64,000 nt of DNA from JBAXAM01 sp964213355 (GTDB taxonomy: Bacteria; Pseudomonadota; Gammaproteobacteria; UBA9339). The position numbers and the translations under genes were made by a program. The notes under the pieces are model-generated. The model was not told where the DNA came from. It made no database searches and saw only the letters and a program-made list of their open reading frames with translations. The stretch lies in contig CAXOVY010000007.1 in the NCBI GenBank assembly GCA_964213355.1, positions 1 through 64,000 on the forward strand. The letters run 5' to 3'. Below are positions 18,350 to 28,090 of this stretch, in pieces; position 1 is the stretch's first letter; every line of letters begins with the position of its first letter.

Positions 18350-20395
18350 TCAGTCTGCTTGTATAAACTTTCTCATTTTTGCAGCACAGCCCTTATATTC
18401 TGGGATTTGCGCAATTGCATCGCGTGCATTAATTGTCAGCGCGTTTGCCGGAGCCTCTTCAAAATGAAAGGGGATAAAAATTACTCCTGACGGCAAAATA
18501 TCAGTTACGCGAGCCATTACTTTAATTTCACCGCGACGCGTGGTTACCAAAACCCAATCACGATCACGAATTTGTAATTCTTTAGCATTTTCTGGGTTGA
18601 TTTCAACATAAGGAAATCTTTCTTCCCGGTCAAGTAAACGCGTACGCCTAGTCATTGTTCCAGTATGATAATGAAAATAGCAGCGTCCAGTTGAAAGCAA
18701 TAATGGATACTCCGCATCAGGCATTTCTGCTAAAGGAAAATATTCAGCAGGCATAAATTTACCTAACCCGCGAGTAAATTTCTCAGTGTGCAATATGGGA
18801 GTCCCAGGATGATCAACTGTGGGACACGGCCATTGTAATCCGGATTGATCAAGACGGCTGTAATTAATGCCGCCATAACTTGGTGTCAGCTTTGCAATTT
18901 CATCCATAATTGCAACAGGGTTCTGATAGTACATATTTTTGCTACCGAGTTTTTCGGCAATTGCACATAAAATTTCCCAGTCAGCCCGAGCCTCACCAAT
19001 TGGTTCAATTGCCTTGTGCACCCGTTGCACCCGCCGTTCCGTATTGGTAAAAGTCCCATCTTTTTCCGCAAAGCTTACAGCTGGTAAAACCACGTGTGCA
19101 AACTCACAAGTTGGTGTTAAAAATATATCTTGCACTACTAAAAAATCTAATTTACCCAGAGCATGCTTAACATGATTTTGGTCAGGATCGGAAATAACTG
19201 GATTTTCACCCATAATGTAAAATGCTTTTAATTGATCTCCTGCCGCATCCATTGCCGTCGTAGCTGTATGGCCAACTTTATCTGGTAAATTTTCCACACC
19301 CCAAGCTCGAGCAAACTTCTCGCGCATGGCGCTATCAGTTACAGCTTGATAACCAGAAAAAACATTTGGTAGCGCACCCATATCACACGCGCCTTGAACA
19401 TTGTTTTGTCCGCGTAGTGGGTTAACTCCTGCCCCTGGTTTTCCAAGATTGCCGGTAAGCATGGCAAGATTGGCAGTAGCTTTGACATTATCAACTCCAT
19501 GCACATGTTGGGTAATTCCCATGGAATAAACAATCATCACGTTTTTAGCTTGAGCAAACATCCGCGCAGAGGCAACAATTTCCTCGGTTGTTATACCGCA
19601 AATCGTTGCAACTTTTTCTGGTGGGTAATTGGAAACTGTGTTTTTTAATTCAGCGAAATTTTCCGTGCGTTTTGCAATAAAATCTTTATTTTCTAAACCT
19701 TCTTTAATAATAATGTGCATTAAACTGTTTAAAAAAGCCACATCGGTGCCATTTTTAAAGCGAATATGCAAATCAGCGAGACGTGACAAGCGAATAGCAC
19801 GGTTATCGGCCACAATTATTTTGGTGCCATTTTGTTTAGCTTTAATAATGCGCGTACCAATCAATGGATGTTGCTCGGTAGTGTTAGATCCAATAATCAA
19901 AATACAATCTGCTTTTTCCATGCAATCGATAGAATTAGTCATTGCCCCAGAACCAAAGGTGCTGGCAAGACCAACAACTGTTGATGCATGACATAAACGC
20001 GCACAATGATCAATATTATTAGTTTTAAATACTCCTCGCGCCAATTTCATCATTAAATAATTTTCTTCATTTGTTGCGCGTGCTGAAGAAAAAAACATTA
20101 AGGCATCATTCCCGTATCTTTCTTGCATTGTTTTTAATTTAGTGGCAACTAAATTTAAAGCTTCATCCCATGAAGCTTGCCTGAGTTTGCCATTTTTACG
20201 AATCAGCGGAGTGGTTAAACGATCAGGGTGGTTAATGAATTGATAGGCATTCCAGCCTTTAATACAAAGACTTCCTTGTGATACCACATTATTAGAACTA
20301 GCTTCAACTGCAATAGCTTGATTATTGTTATCGGTTACCAGGTAAAAACCACATCCAGTACCGCAGTAAGGGCAAGTGGTTAAGGTTTTTTTCAT
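18350..20395 (-). CDS. fdhA: Formate dehydrogenase catalytic (alpha) subunit, cysteine form
   Basis: Mo/W-bis-MGD oxidoreductase of the FdhH type, 681 residues, oxidising formate to CO2. An N-terminal [4Fe-4S] motif uses Cys8, Cys11, Cys15 and Cys44 (CPYCGTGC... SLCIKG). The active-site motif is HCARLCHAST: Cys135 takes the place of selenocysteine 140 in E. coli FdhH and is followed by the conserved His136. Molybdopterin domains follow to the C-terminal dinucleotide-binding domain (LSTGRCYFHYHTGTMTRRT). There is no twin-arginine signal and no extra N-terminal ferredoxin domains, so it is cytoplasmic and needs partner Fe-S subunits. The start at 20395 is four bases after the flavoprotein stop; a longer frame upstream has no family match. 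Confidence 0.94.
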   Translation of the reverse strand: MKKTLTTCPYCGTGCGFYLVTDNNNQAIAVEASSNNVVSQGSLCIKGWNAYQFINHPDRLTTPLIRKNGKLRQASWDEALNLVATKLKTMQERYGNDALMFFSSARATNEENYLMMKLARGVFKTNNIDHCARLCHASTVVGLASTFGSGAMTNSIDCMEKADCILIIGSNTTEQHPLIGTRIIKAKQNGTKIIVADNRAIRLSRLADLHIRFKNGTDVAFLNSLMHIIIKEGLENKDFIAKRTENFAELKNTVSNYPPEKVATICGITTEEIVASARMFAQAKNVMIVYSMGITQHVHGVDNVKATANLAMLTGNLGKPGAGVNPLRGQNNVQGACDMGALPNVFSGYQAVTDSAMREKFARAWGVENLPDKVGHTATTAMDAAGDQLKAFYIMGENPVISDPDQNHVKHALGKLDFLVVQDIFLTPTCEFAHVVLPAVSFAEKDGTFTNTERRVQRVHKAIEPIGEARADWEILCAIAEKLGSKNMYYQNPVAIMDEIAKLTPSYGGINYSRLDQSGLQWPCPTVDHPGTPILHTEKFTRGLGKFMPAEYFPLAEMPDAEYPLLLSTGRCYFHYHTGTMTRRTRLLDREERFPYVEINPENAKELQIRDRDWVLVTTRRGEIKVMARVTDILPSGVIFIPFHFEEAPANALTINARDAIAQIPEYKGCAAKMRKFIQAD

Positions 20396-20399
20396 AGAT

Positions 20400-21230
20400 T
20401 TAAATAGCTCCTGGCACAGCAGCAATTTGTGACAACCAAAATACTGGTCCATCTATACAACAGTAAAGATGTTCAATCGTACAATGGCCGCATTTTCCTA
20501 CTCCACATTTCATATGCCGCTCAAGCGATACAACGATATCTTTTTCCGCTAAACCTTTTTTCTTGAGTTCAATGATTACGAACTTATACATAATCGGTGG
20601 CCCGCAAATTACGGCAACAGTATTATTTACATCTATTTCTAAAGGAGGGATTAGTTTAGTGATCAAACCAACATTACCACTCCAAGATGTTTTTTCGGCA
20701 GCGGCATCAACGGTAACATAGAAAGAAACCTTTTTAGAGGTTTGCCAATTTTTAATTTCTTCTTTATACATCAAGTCTTGTGGTGATTTGGCACCATATA
20801 GAATAGTAACTTTGCCAAACTCATCGGATCTATCCTCGACATATTGAATTAACGAACGTAGTGGAGCAAGTCCACAACCACCAGCAATTAAAATCAAATT
20901 TTTGCTTTTTAGATCTGCAGTAGGGAAACACGTACCAAAAGGACCACGCATACCAATTTTAGCGCCAACTTTTAAATCGTGCAAAGCCGCTGTTAGAGTT
21001 CCGATTTTGCGCACACCCATTTCCAGATAGTCACCACGCGTCGGTGAAGAAGAAACTGAAATTGGAGCTTCACCAATCCCAACAATTGAAAGCTGCATAA
21101 ATTGACCGGGTTTGTGTCCAAAAGATTGGCCATCAAGACGTTTAAAGCGAAAAAGTTTCTCAAATGGTGTTAGGTTTTCAGTTAGTACAATTTCACAAGA
21201 GAAAGGTATGTAATTAATATTATTATCCAT
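20400..21230 (-). CDS. FAD/NAD(P)-binding oxidoreductase subunit with 2Fe-2S (sulfhydrogenase gamma/PyrK-like)
   Basis: First gene of the formate dehydrogenase operon, 276 residues. It has the ferredoxin-reductase layout: FAD-binding beta barrel (about 10-100), an NAD-binding domain (LIAGGCGLAPLRSL, about 112-230) and a C-terminal cysteine cluster, Cys242, Cys247, Cys250 and Cys257/258, that ligates a 2Fe-2S centre as in PyrK and HydG. Together with the HydB-like subunit it forms a diaphorase module, so the soluble enzyme is predicted to couple formate oxidation to NAD(P)+. An ATG 12 codons upstream (21266) is possible, but the family normally begins close to the chosen MDNN start. Confidence 0.87.
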   Translation of the reverse strand: MDNNINYIPFSCEIVLTENLTPFEKLFRFKRLDGQSFGHKPGQFMQLSIVGIGEAPISVSSSPTRGDYLEMGVRKIGTLTAALHDLKVGAKIGMRGPFGTCFPTADLKSKNLILIAGGCGLAPLRSLIQYVEDRSDEFGKVTILYGAKSPQDLMYKEEIKNWQTSKKVSFYVTVDAAAEKTSWSGNVGLITKLIPPLEIDVNNTVAVICGPPIMYKFVIIELKKKGLAEKDIVVSLERHMKCGVGKCGHCTIEHLYCCIDGPVFWLSQIAAVPGAI

Positions 21231-21346
21231 AAATAATGTTGTATAGTATGAAAACAATTTCAACATATAAACTCATGAAACATTATCTTATTTTTTTGTT
21301 ATTAGCAATAAAAAATACGTGCCACTTTGCACAGGACAAAAAATAA

Positions 21347-21358
21347 ACTATCGATAGT
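21347..21358. promoter_or_regulatory. 12-bp perfect palindrome between the divergent formate dehydrogenase and hyf operons
   Basis: ACTATCGATAGT lies roughly in the middle of the 238-base divergent intergenic region, 33 bases before the -35 element of the hyf promoter. A central symmetric site is well placed to co-regulate both operons. No matching regulator gene was recognised nearby. Confidence 0.4.
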
Positions 21359-21391
21359 GCGATATGTCTCAAAAATCGTTTTGATTTTACA

Positions 21392-21420
21392 TTGACACCA
21401 ATAATAAATAGTTTCAGAAT
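21392..21420 (+). promoter_or_regulatory. Probable promoter of the hyf operon
   Basis: TTGACA (21392-21397) is a consensus -35, followed after 17 bases by CAGAAT (21415-21420), a 4/6 match to the -10. It lies about 50 bases upstream of the hyfB ATG. A possible opposing promoter for the formate dehydrogenase operon (TTGTCC and TATTTT on the minus strand) is weaker. Confidence 0.55.
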
Positions 21421-21468
21421 TCACCGATCCATACTTTATCCTAAGTTACAACCCCGTTGTATTTACGC

Positions 21469-23457
21469 ATGAAGCTAATATTATTTTTAACCGTTATTAT
21501 TGCGTTATCTTCGAGTGCATTGACGCTCACGCTCCATTATTGTCCACGCATCCTGAAATTTATCTTTTTTACGCTACTGGGAACATCTGGCCTAGGCGCA
21601 ATTTGGACTGGATTATCAGTATTAATCACTGGGCAAAACATTAATTACCAAATAAGCTCAAGCTTCCCGAGCACAGCGCTGCAATTTGCGCTCGACCCGC
21701 TATCAGGTTTTTTTCTCGCAATAGTTGGTATTATCGTAATCAGCGTTGCCTGCTATGGTCCTAGCTATGTACGTAGTTACGAGAAACAACGACCAATTAC
21801 CCTCATGTCGTTTTTTACCGGCTTGTTTGTTTGCGGCATGTATTTAGTATTGCTTGCACATGATGTTTTTAGTTTTATGCTTGCATGGGAATTAATGTCA
21901 GTTTCAAGCTACTTTTTAGTTGCCTATCATCACGAACAAGCAGCTAATCGCCGCGCAGCACTGCTTTATTTATTGATGGCTCAAACAAGTGGTTTACTTA
22001 TTTTATTTGCTTTTAGTATTCTAATTAAATTTGCAGATAGCATGAGCTTTGATGTTATGCATGCAATGCAACTTTCACCAACATGGGCCAGCATGGCTTT
22101 TTTTCTTGCTTTCTTTGGCTTCGGCATGAAAGCAGGAATAGTACCGCTACATGTCTGGCTACCTCAGGCACACCCCGTAGCACCATCGCATATTTCTGCT
22201 TTGATGTCAGGCGTAATGCTTAAAGTGGCAGTATATGGCTTTATTCGATTTGCCTTTGGCTTATTACAACATGTCTATTGGCAATGGGGCAGCATTGTAC
22301 TTTTTATCGGTGTGGCTTCTGCGTTACTTGGGGTACTCTACGCTTTAATGCAGCATGATCTTAAAAAACTACTTGCTTATCATTCCGTCGAAAACATTGG
22401 CATAATTTTTATTGGTCTTGGTTTATCTTTGATTTTTACAAGTACTGACCACCCTGTACTTGCCGCCTTAGGGTTAATCGCTGCACTTTATCATTGTCTG
22501 AATCATGCAATATTTAAAAGTTTATTATTTTTAGGTGCTGGCGCAATTGTGCAGTACAGCCATGAACATGATTTAGAGCACATGGGTGGACTTATTAAAA
22601 GAATGCCCTACACCGCATGGTGTTTTTTGATTGGCTGCATCAGCATTTCCGCTCTACCACCATTTAATGGATTTGTCTCCGAATGGCTGATTTTTCAGGA
22701 TGCTTTTCAAGCTATAACTTTAAAAAGTGAAGTAATGCGCACTTTAATTCCAGTATCTGCTGCCTTACTTGCATTAACAAGCGCCCTTGCTGCCGCCTGT
22801 TTTGTTAAGGTTTATGGCATTGTTTTTCTAGGACAAGCACGCACACGTCACGTACGCCGTGCCAATGATCCAAGATTTGGCATGCGCCTAGCACTGGGAT
22901 TTTTGGCAATACTCTGTATATTTTTTGGGGTAATGCCAACTTTTACTATTTCTCTCTTAAATGTGATTCCCCAGCAATTAATTGGTGCGCAATTACCTAA
23001 TACGCATAATTGGCTATGGCTAATCCCCATTGCCACAAAAACATCCTCTTATAATGCACTACTTGTCATGGCTGGAATTTTATCAATTGGCTTAATTAGC
23101 TACTGGTTGGTACGTGCTTATTTTGGACGGATTAAACTGCGCTTAGTTAAGCCATGGGATTGTGGTTTTGGTGGAATTAATTCGCGCATGCAATATAGCG
23201 CTACCGCATTTGCGATGCCCCTACGCTGTGTTTTTCGGCCGGCTTGGTCGATACGTGAAAAAATAGAGAAAACCGGCTCTGATACCAATTACCTTTTGCA
23301 AATTAATGATTGGATTTGGCAATATATTTATCTGCCGCTAGAGCGTTTCAGTTTTGCTTTAGCACGAAGTTTTGCAAAGTTACAAGGCGGCAATATCAGA
23401 GTTTATTTGGCCTATGCATTTGTAACTTTAATTTTATTATTGTGGGTGATTGCATGA
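21469..23457 (+). CDS. hyfB: Hydrogenase-4 component B-like membrane subunit (NuoL/M/N family)
   Basis: Antiporter-like proton-pumping membrane subunit, 662 residues with about 16 helices. The family core is obvious: AWELMSVSSYFLVAYHHE, FGMKAGIVPLHVWLPQAHP, and the helix with the pumping lysine/histidine residues (AYHSVENIGII). The C-terminal region has the HyfB-specific RPAWSIREKIEK segment. The ATG at 21469 is preferred over a TTG four codons earlier. The gene ends in an ATGA overlap with hyfC. In the complex it should carry one of the ion channels; here it belongs to a complex without a NiFe site (see hyfG). Confidence 0.92.
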   Translation: MKLILFLTVIIALSSSALTLTLHYCPRILKFIFFTLLGTSGLGAIWTGLSVLITGQNINYQISSSFPSTALQFALDPLSGFFLAIVGIIVISVACYGPSYVRSYEKQRPITLMSFFTGLFVCGMYLVLLAHDVFSFMLAWELMSVSSYFLVAYHHEQAANRRAALLYLLMAQTSGLLILFAFSILIKFADSMSFDVMHAMQLSPTWASMAFFLAFFGFGMKAGIVPLHVWLPQAHPVAPSHISALMSGVMLKVAVYGFIRFAFGLLQHVYWQWGSIVLFIGVASALLGVLYALMQHDLKKLLAYHSVENIGIIFIGLGLSLIFTSTDHPVLAALGLIAALYHCLNHAIFKSLLFLGAGAIVQYSHEHDLEHMGGLIKRMPYTAWCFLIGCISISALPPFNGFVSEWLIFQDAFQAITLKSEVMRTLIPVSAALLALTSALAAACFVKVYGIVFLGQARTRHVRRANDPRFGMRLALGFLAILCIFFGVMPTFTISLLNVIPQQLIGAQLPNTHNWLWLIPIATKTSSYNALLVMAGILSIGLISYWLVRAYFGRIKLRLVKPWDCGFGGINSRMQYSATAFAMPLRCVFRPAWSIREKIEKTGSDTNYLLQINDWIWQYIYLPLERFSFALARSFAKLQGGNIRVYLAYAFVTLILLLWVIA

Positions 23458-24395
23458 TGTGGTTAGTTGCCATAGCACAAACTCTATTATTTGTAATTGC
23501 TGCACCGCTCTTCGCAGGCGTAATGAAATGGGTTAAGTGTCAATTGCAAAATCGTGAGGCACCACCGATTTGGCAACCCTATCTCAACTTGAATAAGCTA
23601 TTTCGTAAAGAAGTATTGATCGCTACAACAACCTCGCAATTATTTCGCATAGCACCATATATAATTTTTAGTATTACTATTTTTATTTGCGCAGTAGTGC
23701 CATTACTTATTATAAATACACCGACAACTGCAATTGCCGACGTAATTGTCATAGTGGGCTTGTTTGCTTTAGCACGATTTTTCTTGGCACTTGCCGGCAT
23801 GGATACTGGTACTGCTTTTGGCGGCATGGGTTCTTCGCGCGAGATGTTAATTTCCACAATTGCTGAACCAGCTTTATTGATGGTGTTTTTTGCCGTAGCA
23901 ATGACAGCAATGAGTACTAATTTAGCCATGATCATTAACCAGCTGACATTACATCATTTATGGCTGCAGCCATCGCTTATTTTTGCTGCACTTGGATTTA
24001 TTTTAGTTGCCCTAGCTGAGACCGGTAGAATTCCGGTTGATAACCCTGCTACTCATTTGGAATTAACGATGATTCATGAAGCGATGATTTTAGAATATAG
24101 CGGTCGTTATTTGGCATTTATTGAATGGGCAGCACAAATTAAGTTTATGCTCTATGCCATATTGTTTATTAACTTATTTTTCCCCTGGGGGATTGCCAAC
24201 GATTTTAACTGGATCAACATTGGTTTAGGTATTTTGGCATTGGTGGTTAAACTATTGCTGCTTACGATTATTCTTGGCATGGCTGAAATTAGTTTGGCAA
24301 AGCTGCGCTTATTACGAGTGCCCTACTTGCTAAATCTTGCATTTATCTTAGGTTTACTAGCCGTGTTAATCCATATTATTATTGAGGTTGGATAG
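23454..24395 (+). CDS. hyfC: Hydrogenase-4 component C-like membrane subunit (NuoH family)
   Basis: A 313-residue subunit with about eight helices, homologous to complex I NuoH and HycD, that forms the junction between membrane and peripheral arms. The conserved cytoplasmic loop ETGRIPVDNPATHLELTMIH and the following EAMILEYSGRYLAFIEWA are intact, including the acidic residues thought to couple electron transfer to ion translocation. The start ATG overlaps the hyfB stop; a second ATG follows immediately. A longer open frame upstream lies inside hyfB and is not the start. Confidence 0.92.
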   Translation: MMWLVAIAQTLLFVIAAPLFAGVMKWVKCQLQNREAPPIWQPYLNLNKLFRKEVLIATTTSQLFRIAPYIIFSITIFICAVVPLLIINTPTTAIADVIVIVGLFALARFFLALAGMDTGTAFGGMGSSREMLISTIAEPALLMVFFAVAMTAMSTNLAMIINQLTLHHLWLQPSLIFAALGFILVALAETGRIPVDNPATHLELTMIHEAMILEYSGRYLAFIEWAAQIKFMLYAILFINLFFPWGIANDFNWINIGLGILALVVKLLLLTIILGMAEISLAKLRLLRVPYLLNLAFILGLLAVLIHIIIEVG

Positions 24396-24396
24396 G

Positions 24397-25050
24397 ATGG
24401 AACTACTGACATCTATTATTACTGCGTTAATTTTATTAACTGCGTTCGTGTTTTTGATGCAAGATCGAATTCATAGCATGATCAATACATTTATCTGGCA
24501 AAGTGTTCTATTGTCTGCCATAACATTTTTACAAGCACTAAAAACCACTGAAATAGAACTTTATGTTTCAGTACTACTAACTATATTGCTAAAAGTTATC
24601 TTTGTTCCCTATTTATTACGCTCTTTTGTACGCAAATTAAACATTCGTCACAAAGTAGCTGAGATTAAATATCCTTTTTTGCTTTTGATCGGCGCATCTG
24701 CGTTAGTACTATTTTGCTACCACTTGATTATTCCAATCAGCGCCGTTTCATGGAATGAAACCAGCAACACCATTGCCGTAGCAATGGCAGTAATGCTACT
24801 CGGGATGTTATTGCTTATCACACATCGCAAAGCAATTTCACATGTAATTGGTTTTATGTCGATGGAAAATGGGATTTTTTTCGCTGCTTTAATCGCCACC
24901 AAAGGCATGCCCATGGTCGTAGAACTTGGCATTGCCTTTGACGTATTAATTGCCGCGGTTCTATTTGGCGTATTCTTTTTACAACTGCGTCGCAGTATTG
25001 ACTCTCTTGATGTTGACCGTTTGAATTTGCTCCGCGAGGACACAGAATGA
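24397..25050 (+). CDS. hyfE: Hydrogenase-4 component E-like membrane subunit (NuoK-related)
   Basis: A 217-residue hydrophobic protein with about six or seven helices, matching HyfE/NuoK-type subunits (SHVIGFMSMENGIFFAAL carries the membrane glutamate). It follows hyfC by one base and overlaps hyfF (ATGA). The ATG at 24397 is used rather than a TTG five codons upstream. It is expected to be part of the ion-translocating arm. Confidence 0.87.
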   Translation: MELLTSIITALILLTAFVFLMQDRIHSMINTFIWQSVLLSAITFLQALKTTEIELYVSVLLTILLKVIFVPYLLRSFVRKLNIRHKVAEIKYPFLLLIGASALVLFCYHLIIPISAVSWNETSNTIAVAMAVMLLGMLLLITHRKAISHVIGFMSMENGIFFAALIATKGMPMVVELGIAFDVLIAAVLFGVFFLQLRRSIDSLDVDRLNLLREDTE

Positions 25051-26498
25051 TTGCTTTTTACTTAACTTTGTTACTCCCACTGGTTGGCGCTTTACTGATG
25101 CTGGGTATTGGTAATTTAAGAGTCGCTGGTTACTACAATATCATTATTACCATTGCCGGCTTTATCGCATCCCTTTTTATGGCGCATTATTTTTTCGAAC
25201 ATGGCACCTTCTTAGCAATTGAACAACAATTTTATATCGATGCATTTAACTTACCAATTATAGTACTCACAACTTTTGTGGTGATGACAACTGCATTTTT
25301 TTCCAATACATTTATGTGGATCAATGCGACAACTAATCGCATTAGCACTCGACATTTGCGTCTTTATCATGTTATGTACCAACTTTTTACTTTGATGATG
25401 CTAATAGCCTTAGCGGCAAACAATATCGGCATTTTATGGGTGGCAATGGAAGGAGCTACATTAGCAACTGTATTATTAGTAAGTTTATACCGCACCAAAG
25501 AAGCTGTTGAGGCCTCATGGAAATATTTTATTTTATGTATTGTTGGCATTGCCCTGGCATTATTTGGCACTATTTTAGTCTATTTTTCTGCAACGCAAGA
25601 ACTGGCTCAAGCTAAAACTGGAATGTTATGGAGCGTTTTAGCACTGCATGCAAATCATTTTGATCCCACAGTAATTAAAATTGCTTTTGTATTTTTATTA
25701 GTTGGCTATGGCACGAAAATTGGCTTAGTACCACTACATAATTGGTTACCTGATGCCTATTCAGAAAGCCCAGCACCGGTATCAACGCTGCTTTCAGGAT
25801 TGTTATCTAATGTTGCACTATACGCCTTAATCCGCTTCAAAATTTTAACCAACTTGGCATTAGCAAATCACTTGGCTAATAATCTCCTAATGGTATTTGG
25901 TTTGTTATCTTTTGCAGTAGCAGCAGTGCTACTGCAACGACAACACAACATTAAAAGATTGTTTAGTTATTCATCAATTGAACACATGGGTTTAATAACC
26001 TTTACTTTTGGCTTGGGCGGATCAATTGCAACTTTTGTTGGTTTATTTTATATGCTCGTACATTCGCTCACTAAATCTGCTCTTTTCACCATCGTCGGCA
26101 ATGTAGTACAACAAACTAAAACCAATTCTTTAGAAAAAATCCGTGGACTTATAAAAAATCAACCGCTGCTCGGGTGGGGATTATTAGCTGCAACTTTAAT
26201 TATTTCAGGAATACCACCATTTGGTATTTTCACTAGTGAGCTACTGGTTTTTATTACCTGCGCGAAATTTTCACCGCTAATCGCAATTATATTAGTTGGT
26301 GGTTTAATCTTGGCTTTTGCCGGATTATTACGCAATATTCAGCCAGTAGTTTATGGCGAATCAACACCAATGACCAAATCGAAAATTTGCCTGTGGCCCG
26401 CAATTTTGCATTTAAGTTTGGTTCTGGTCTTAGGACTTTACATTCCACCAGTACTACAACAATTATTGCAACAAGCAACTGGATTGATTATAGGATAA
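25047..26498 (+). CDS. hyfF: Hydrogenase-4 component F-like membrane subunit (NuoN/M family)
   Basis: The second antiporter-like pump subunit, 483 residues with about 14 helices. Diagnostic segments are WVAMEGATLATVLLVSLYR, YGTKIGLVPLHNWLPDAYSE and LFSYSSIEHMGLI, with the usual Lys/Glu/His positions of Mrp/Nuo antiporter subunits retained. hyfD is absent, so the membrane arm has two antiporter-like modules (HyfB, HyfF). Confidence 0.92.
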   Translation: MIAFYLTLLLPLVGALLMLGIGNLRVAGYYNIIITIAGFIASLFMAHYFFEHGTFLAIEQQFYIDAFNLPIIVLTTFVVMTTAFFSNTFMWINATTNRISTRHLRLYHVMYQLFTLMMLIALAANNIGILWVAMEGATLATVLLVSLYRTKEAVEASWKYFILCIVGIALALFGTILVYFSATQELAQAKTGMLWSVLALHANHFDPTVIKIAFVFLLVGYGTKIGLVPLHNWLPDAYSESPAPVSTLLSGLLSNVALYALIRFKILTNLALANHLANNLLMVFGLLSFAVAAVLLQRQHNIKRLFSYSSIEHMGLITFTFGLGGSIATFVGLFYMLVHSLTKSALFTIVGNVVQQTKTNSLEKIRGLIKNQPLLGWGLLAATLIISGIPPFGIFTSELLVFITCAKFSPLIAIILVGGLILAFAGLLRNIQPVVYGESTPMTKSKICLWPAILHLSLVLVLGLYIPPVLQQLLQQATGLIIG

Positions 26499-26500
26499 AC

Positions 26501-28087
26501 ATGCCCCATAAAAAAACACATGAACAATTTCTGCAGTTATTAGGCACGCGGTTAGAACTACCGCTCGAACATGCTTTGACCAAAATAAGCAACATGTCGC
26601 TATTACATTTAGCACCGCAGCTTTGGCAACCTGCAGCCATAATTGGCACCAAATTACAATATCGTTTTGTTGGTCTCTGGGCGCAAGATTTAGGCGAAAA
26701 TCTTGAACTCAATGTCAGTTTAGAATTGCATGGATCATATTTATTATTACGCACTTTAATTGATACTTCTAACCCAATCGTTACCTCATTTACTCCATAT
26801 TTTCCAGCAGCCAATCGCCTGGAACGCCATACACATGACATGTTTGGGATAAACTTTAGCGATCATCCGGATAAGCGTCGCTGGACCCGCCACCAAGCAT
26901 GGAATGAAAAACAATACCCCTTACGTAAAAATTTTCCCGCTGCTCCAACTAAAGCAGGTATAACCCCACCAGACAACAATTATCCTTTTACGCATGTAAG
27001 CGGCACTGGTGTATATGAAATTCCGGTTGGACCAGTCCATGCTGGCATTATCGAACCAGGACATTTCCGTTTTCAAGCTGCCGGTGAAAATATCATCACT
27101 CTAGAAGAACGCTTGGGTTATGTTCATAAAGGTATCGAAAAAATTGCCGAAGGACTAGGTGCCAAACAACTAATTAAGCTCGCTGGACGCGTGTCTGGTG
27201 ATAGTACTGTTGCTTACGCTTGGGCCACTTGTCTGGCTTTAGAGAACGCTACGAACTTAAAAATCCCTGAGCGTGCTCTACATATACGCGCCATCATGTG
27301 TGAACACGAGCGCATTGCTAATCACCTTGGTGATTTCGCTGGTGTTTGTAATGACGTCGCCTATACTTTTGGCTACTACCAATTAATGCGCTTAAAAGAG
27401 TTATGGCTACGACTAAACGCACAAGTTTTTGGTCATCGCCTAATGATGGATTGCATTACGCCTGGGGGTGTTAGCGTAGATTTAAATTCTAAAAGCTGCC
27501 AGGTAATATACAAACAAATTATAAGTTGCAAACAAGAGCTAGATGAACTTTATCAGCTCTTTGAAGAAAACTCAGGGTTCCACGATCGTATAAAGACCAC
27601 AGGAATATTATCAGTTGAACAAGCATCGCAACTAGGGGTGCTTGGTTATGTTGGACGCGCCAGTGGACATAAATTTGATTTACGCCATAATGCACCTTAT
27701 CCACCTTACGACAAATTAAAAATTCGCGTACCAGTTTTTAACAATGGCGATGTGCTTGCACGCCTGCGGGTACGTGCACAAGAAGTTTTAGTTGCGCTTG
27801 AACTAGTTGCGCAATTACTCGACCAATTACCTCCTGGATCAATACAAACACCATGGCAAAGCCCCAGCACCACAGCTGAAGGAGTAGGTTTAATTGAGGG
27901 GTGGCGCGGTGAAATTTTAGTATTTGTACGGATCGATAATAATGGACTAATTGAGCGTTATTTCCCGCGTGACCCGAGCTGGTTCAGTTGGCCAGCACTA
28001 GAGCAGCTAATTCACGGTAATATTGTGCCTGACTTTCCGGTATGCAATAAATCAATTAATGGATCATACTCAGCAGTTGACTTGTAA
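26501..28087 (+). CDS. hyfG: Hydrogenase-4 large-subunit-like protein (NuoC-NuoD fusion) without NiFe ligands
   Basis: A 528-residue HyfG/HycE homologue: residues about 1-170 are NuoC-like, 175-528 NuoD/NiFe-large-subunit-like (GPVHAGIIEPGHFRF, RLGYVHKGIEKIAEG, PERALHIRAIMCEHERIANH). In true group 4 hydrogenases the L1 motif is RxCGxC and the L2 motif DPCxSC. Here L1 reads RVSGDS (Ser232, Ser235) and L2 reads NGSYSA (Ser522, Ala525), so all four NiFe-binding cysteines are gone while the surrounding fold is conserved. This is the hallmark of energy-converting hydrogenase-related (Ehr) complexes, not of an active hydrogenase. The start is 26501, two bases after the hyfF stop; the longer upstream frame is spurious. 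Confidence 0.92.
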   Translation: MPHKKTHEQFLQLLGTRLELPLEHALTKISNMSLLHLAPQLWQPAAIIGTKLQYRFVGLWAQDLGENLELNVSLELHGSYLLLRTLIDTSNPIVTSFTPYFPAANRLERHTHDMFGINFSDHPDKRRWTRHQAWNEKQYPLRKNFPAAPTKAGITPPDNNYPFTHVSGTGVYEIPVGPVHAGIIEPGHFRFQAAGENIITLEERLGYVHKGIEKIAEGLGAKQLIKLAGRVSGDSTVAYAWATCLALENATNLKIPERALHIRAIMCEHERIANHLGDFAGVCNDVAYTFGYYQLMRLKELWLRLNAQVFGHRLMMDCITPGGVSVDLNSKSCQVIYKQIISCKQELDELYQLFEENSGFHDRIKTTGILSVEQASQLGVLGYVGRASGHKFDLRHNAPYPPYDKLKIRVPVFNNGDVLARLRVRAQEVLVALELVAQLLDQLPPGSIQTPWQSPSTTAEGVGLIEGWRGEILVFVRIDNNGLIERYFPRDPSWFSWPALEQLIHGNIVPDFPVCNKSINGSYSAVDL

Positions 28088-28090
28088 GTT

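Noticed and set aside
18350..20395. Selenocysteine-containing formate dehydrogenase
   Set aside because: The active-site codon encodes cysteine (CARLCHAST) and the frame has no internal TGA.
23310..23453. N-terminal extension of HyfC
   Set aside because: It lies inside hyfB; the ATGA overlap at 23454 is the expected start.
26501..28087. HyfG as an active NiFe hydrogenase large subunit
   Set aside because: Both CxxC motifs are replaced (RVSGDS and NGSYSA), so no NiFe centre can be bound.
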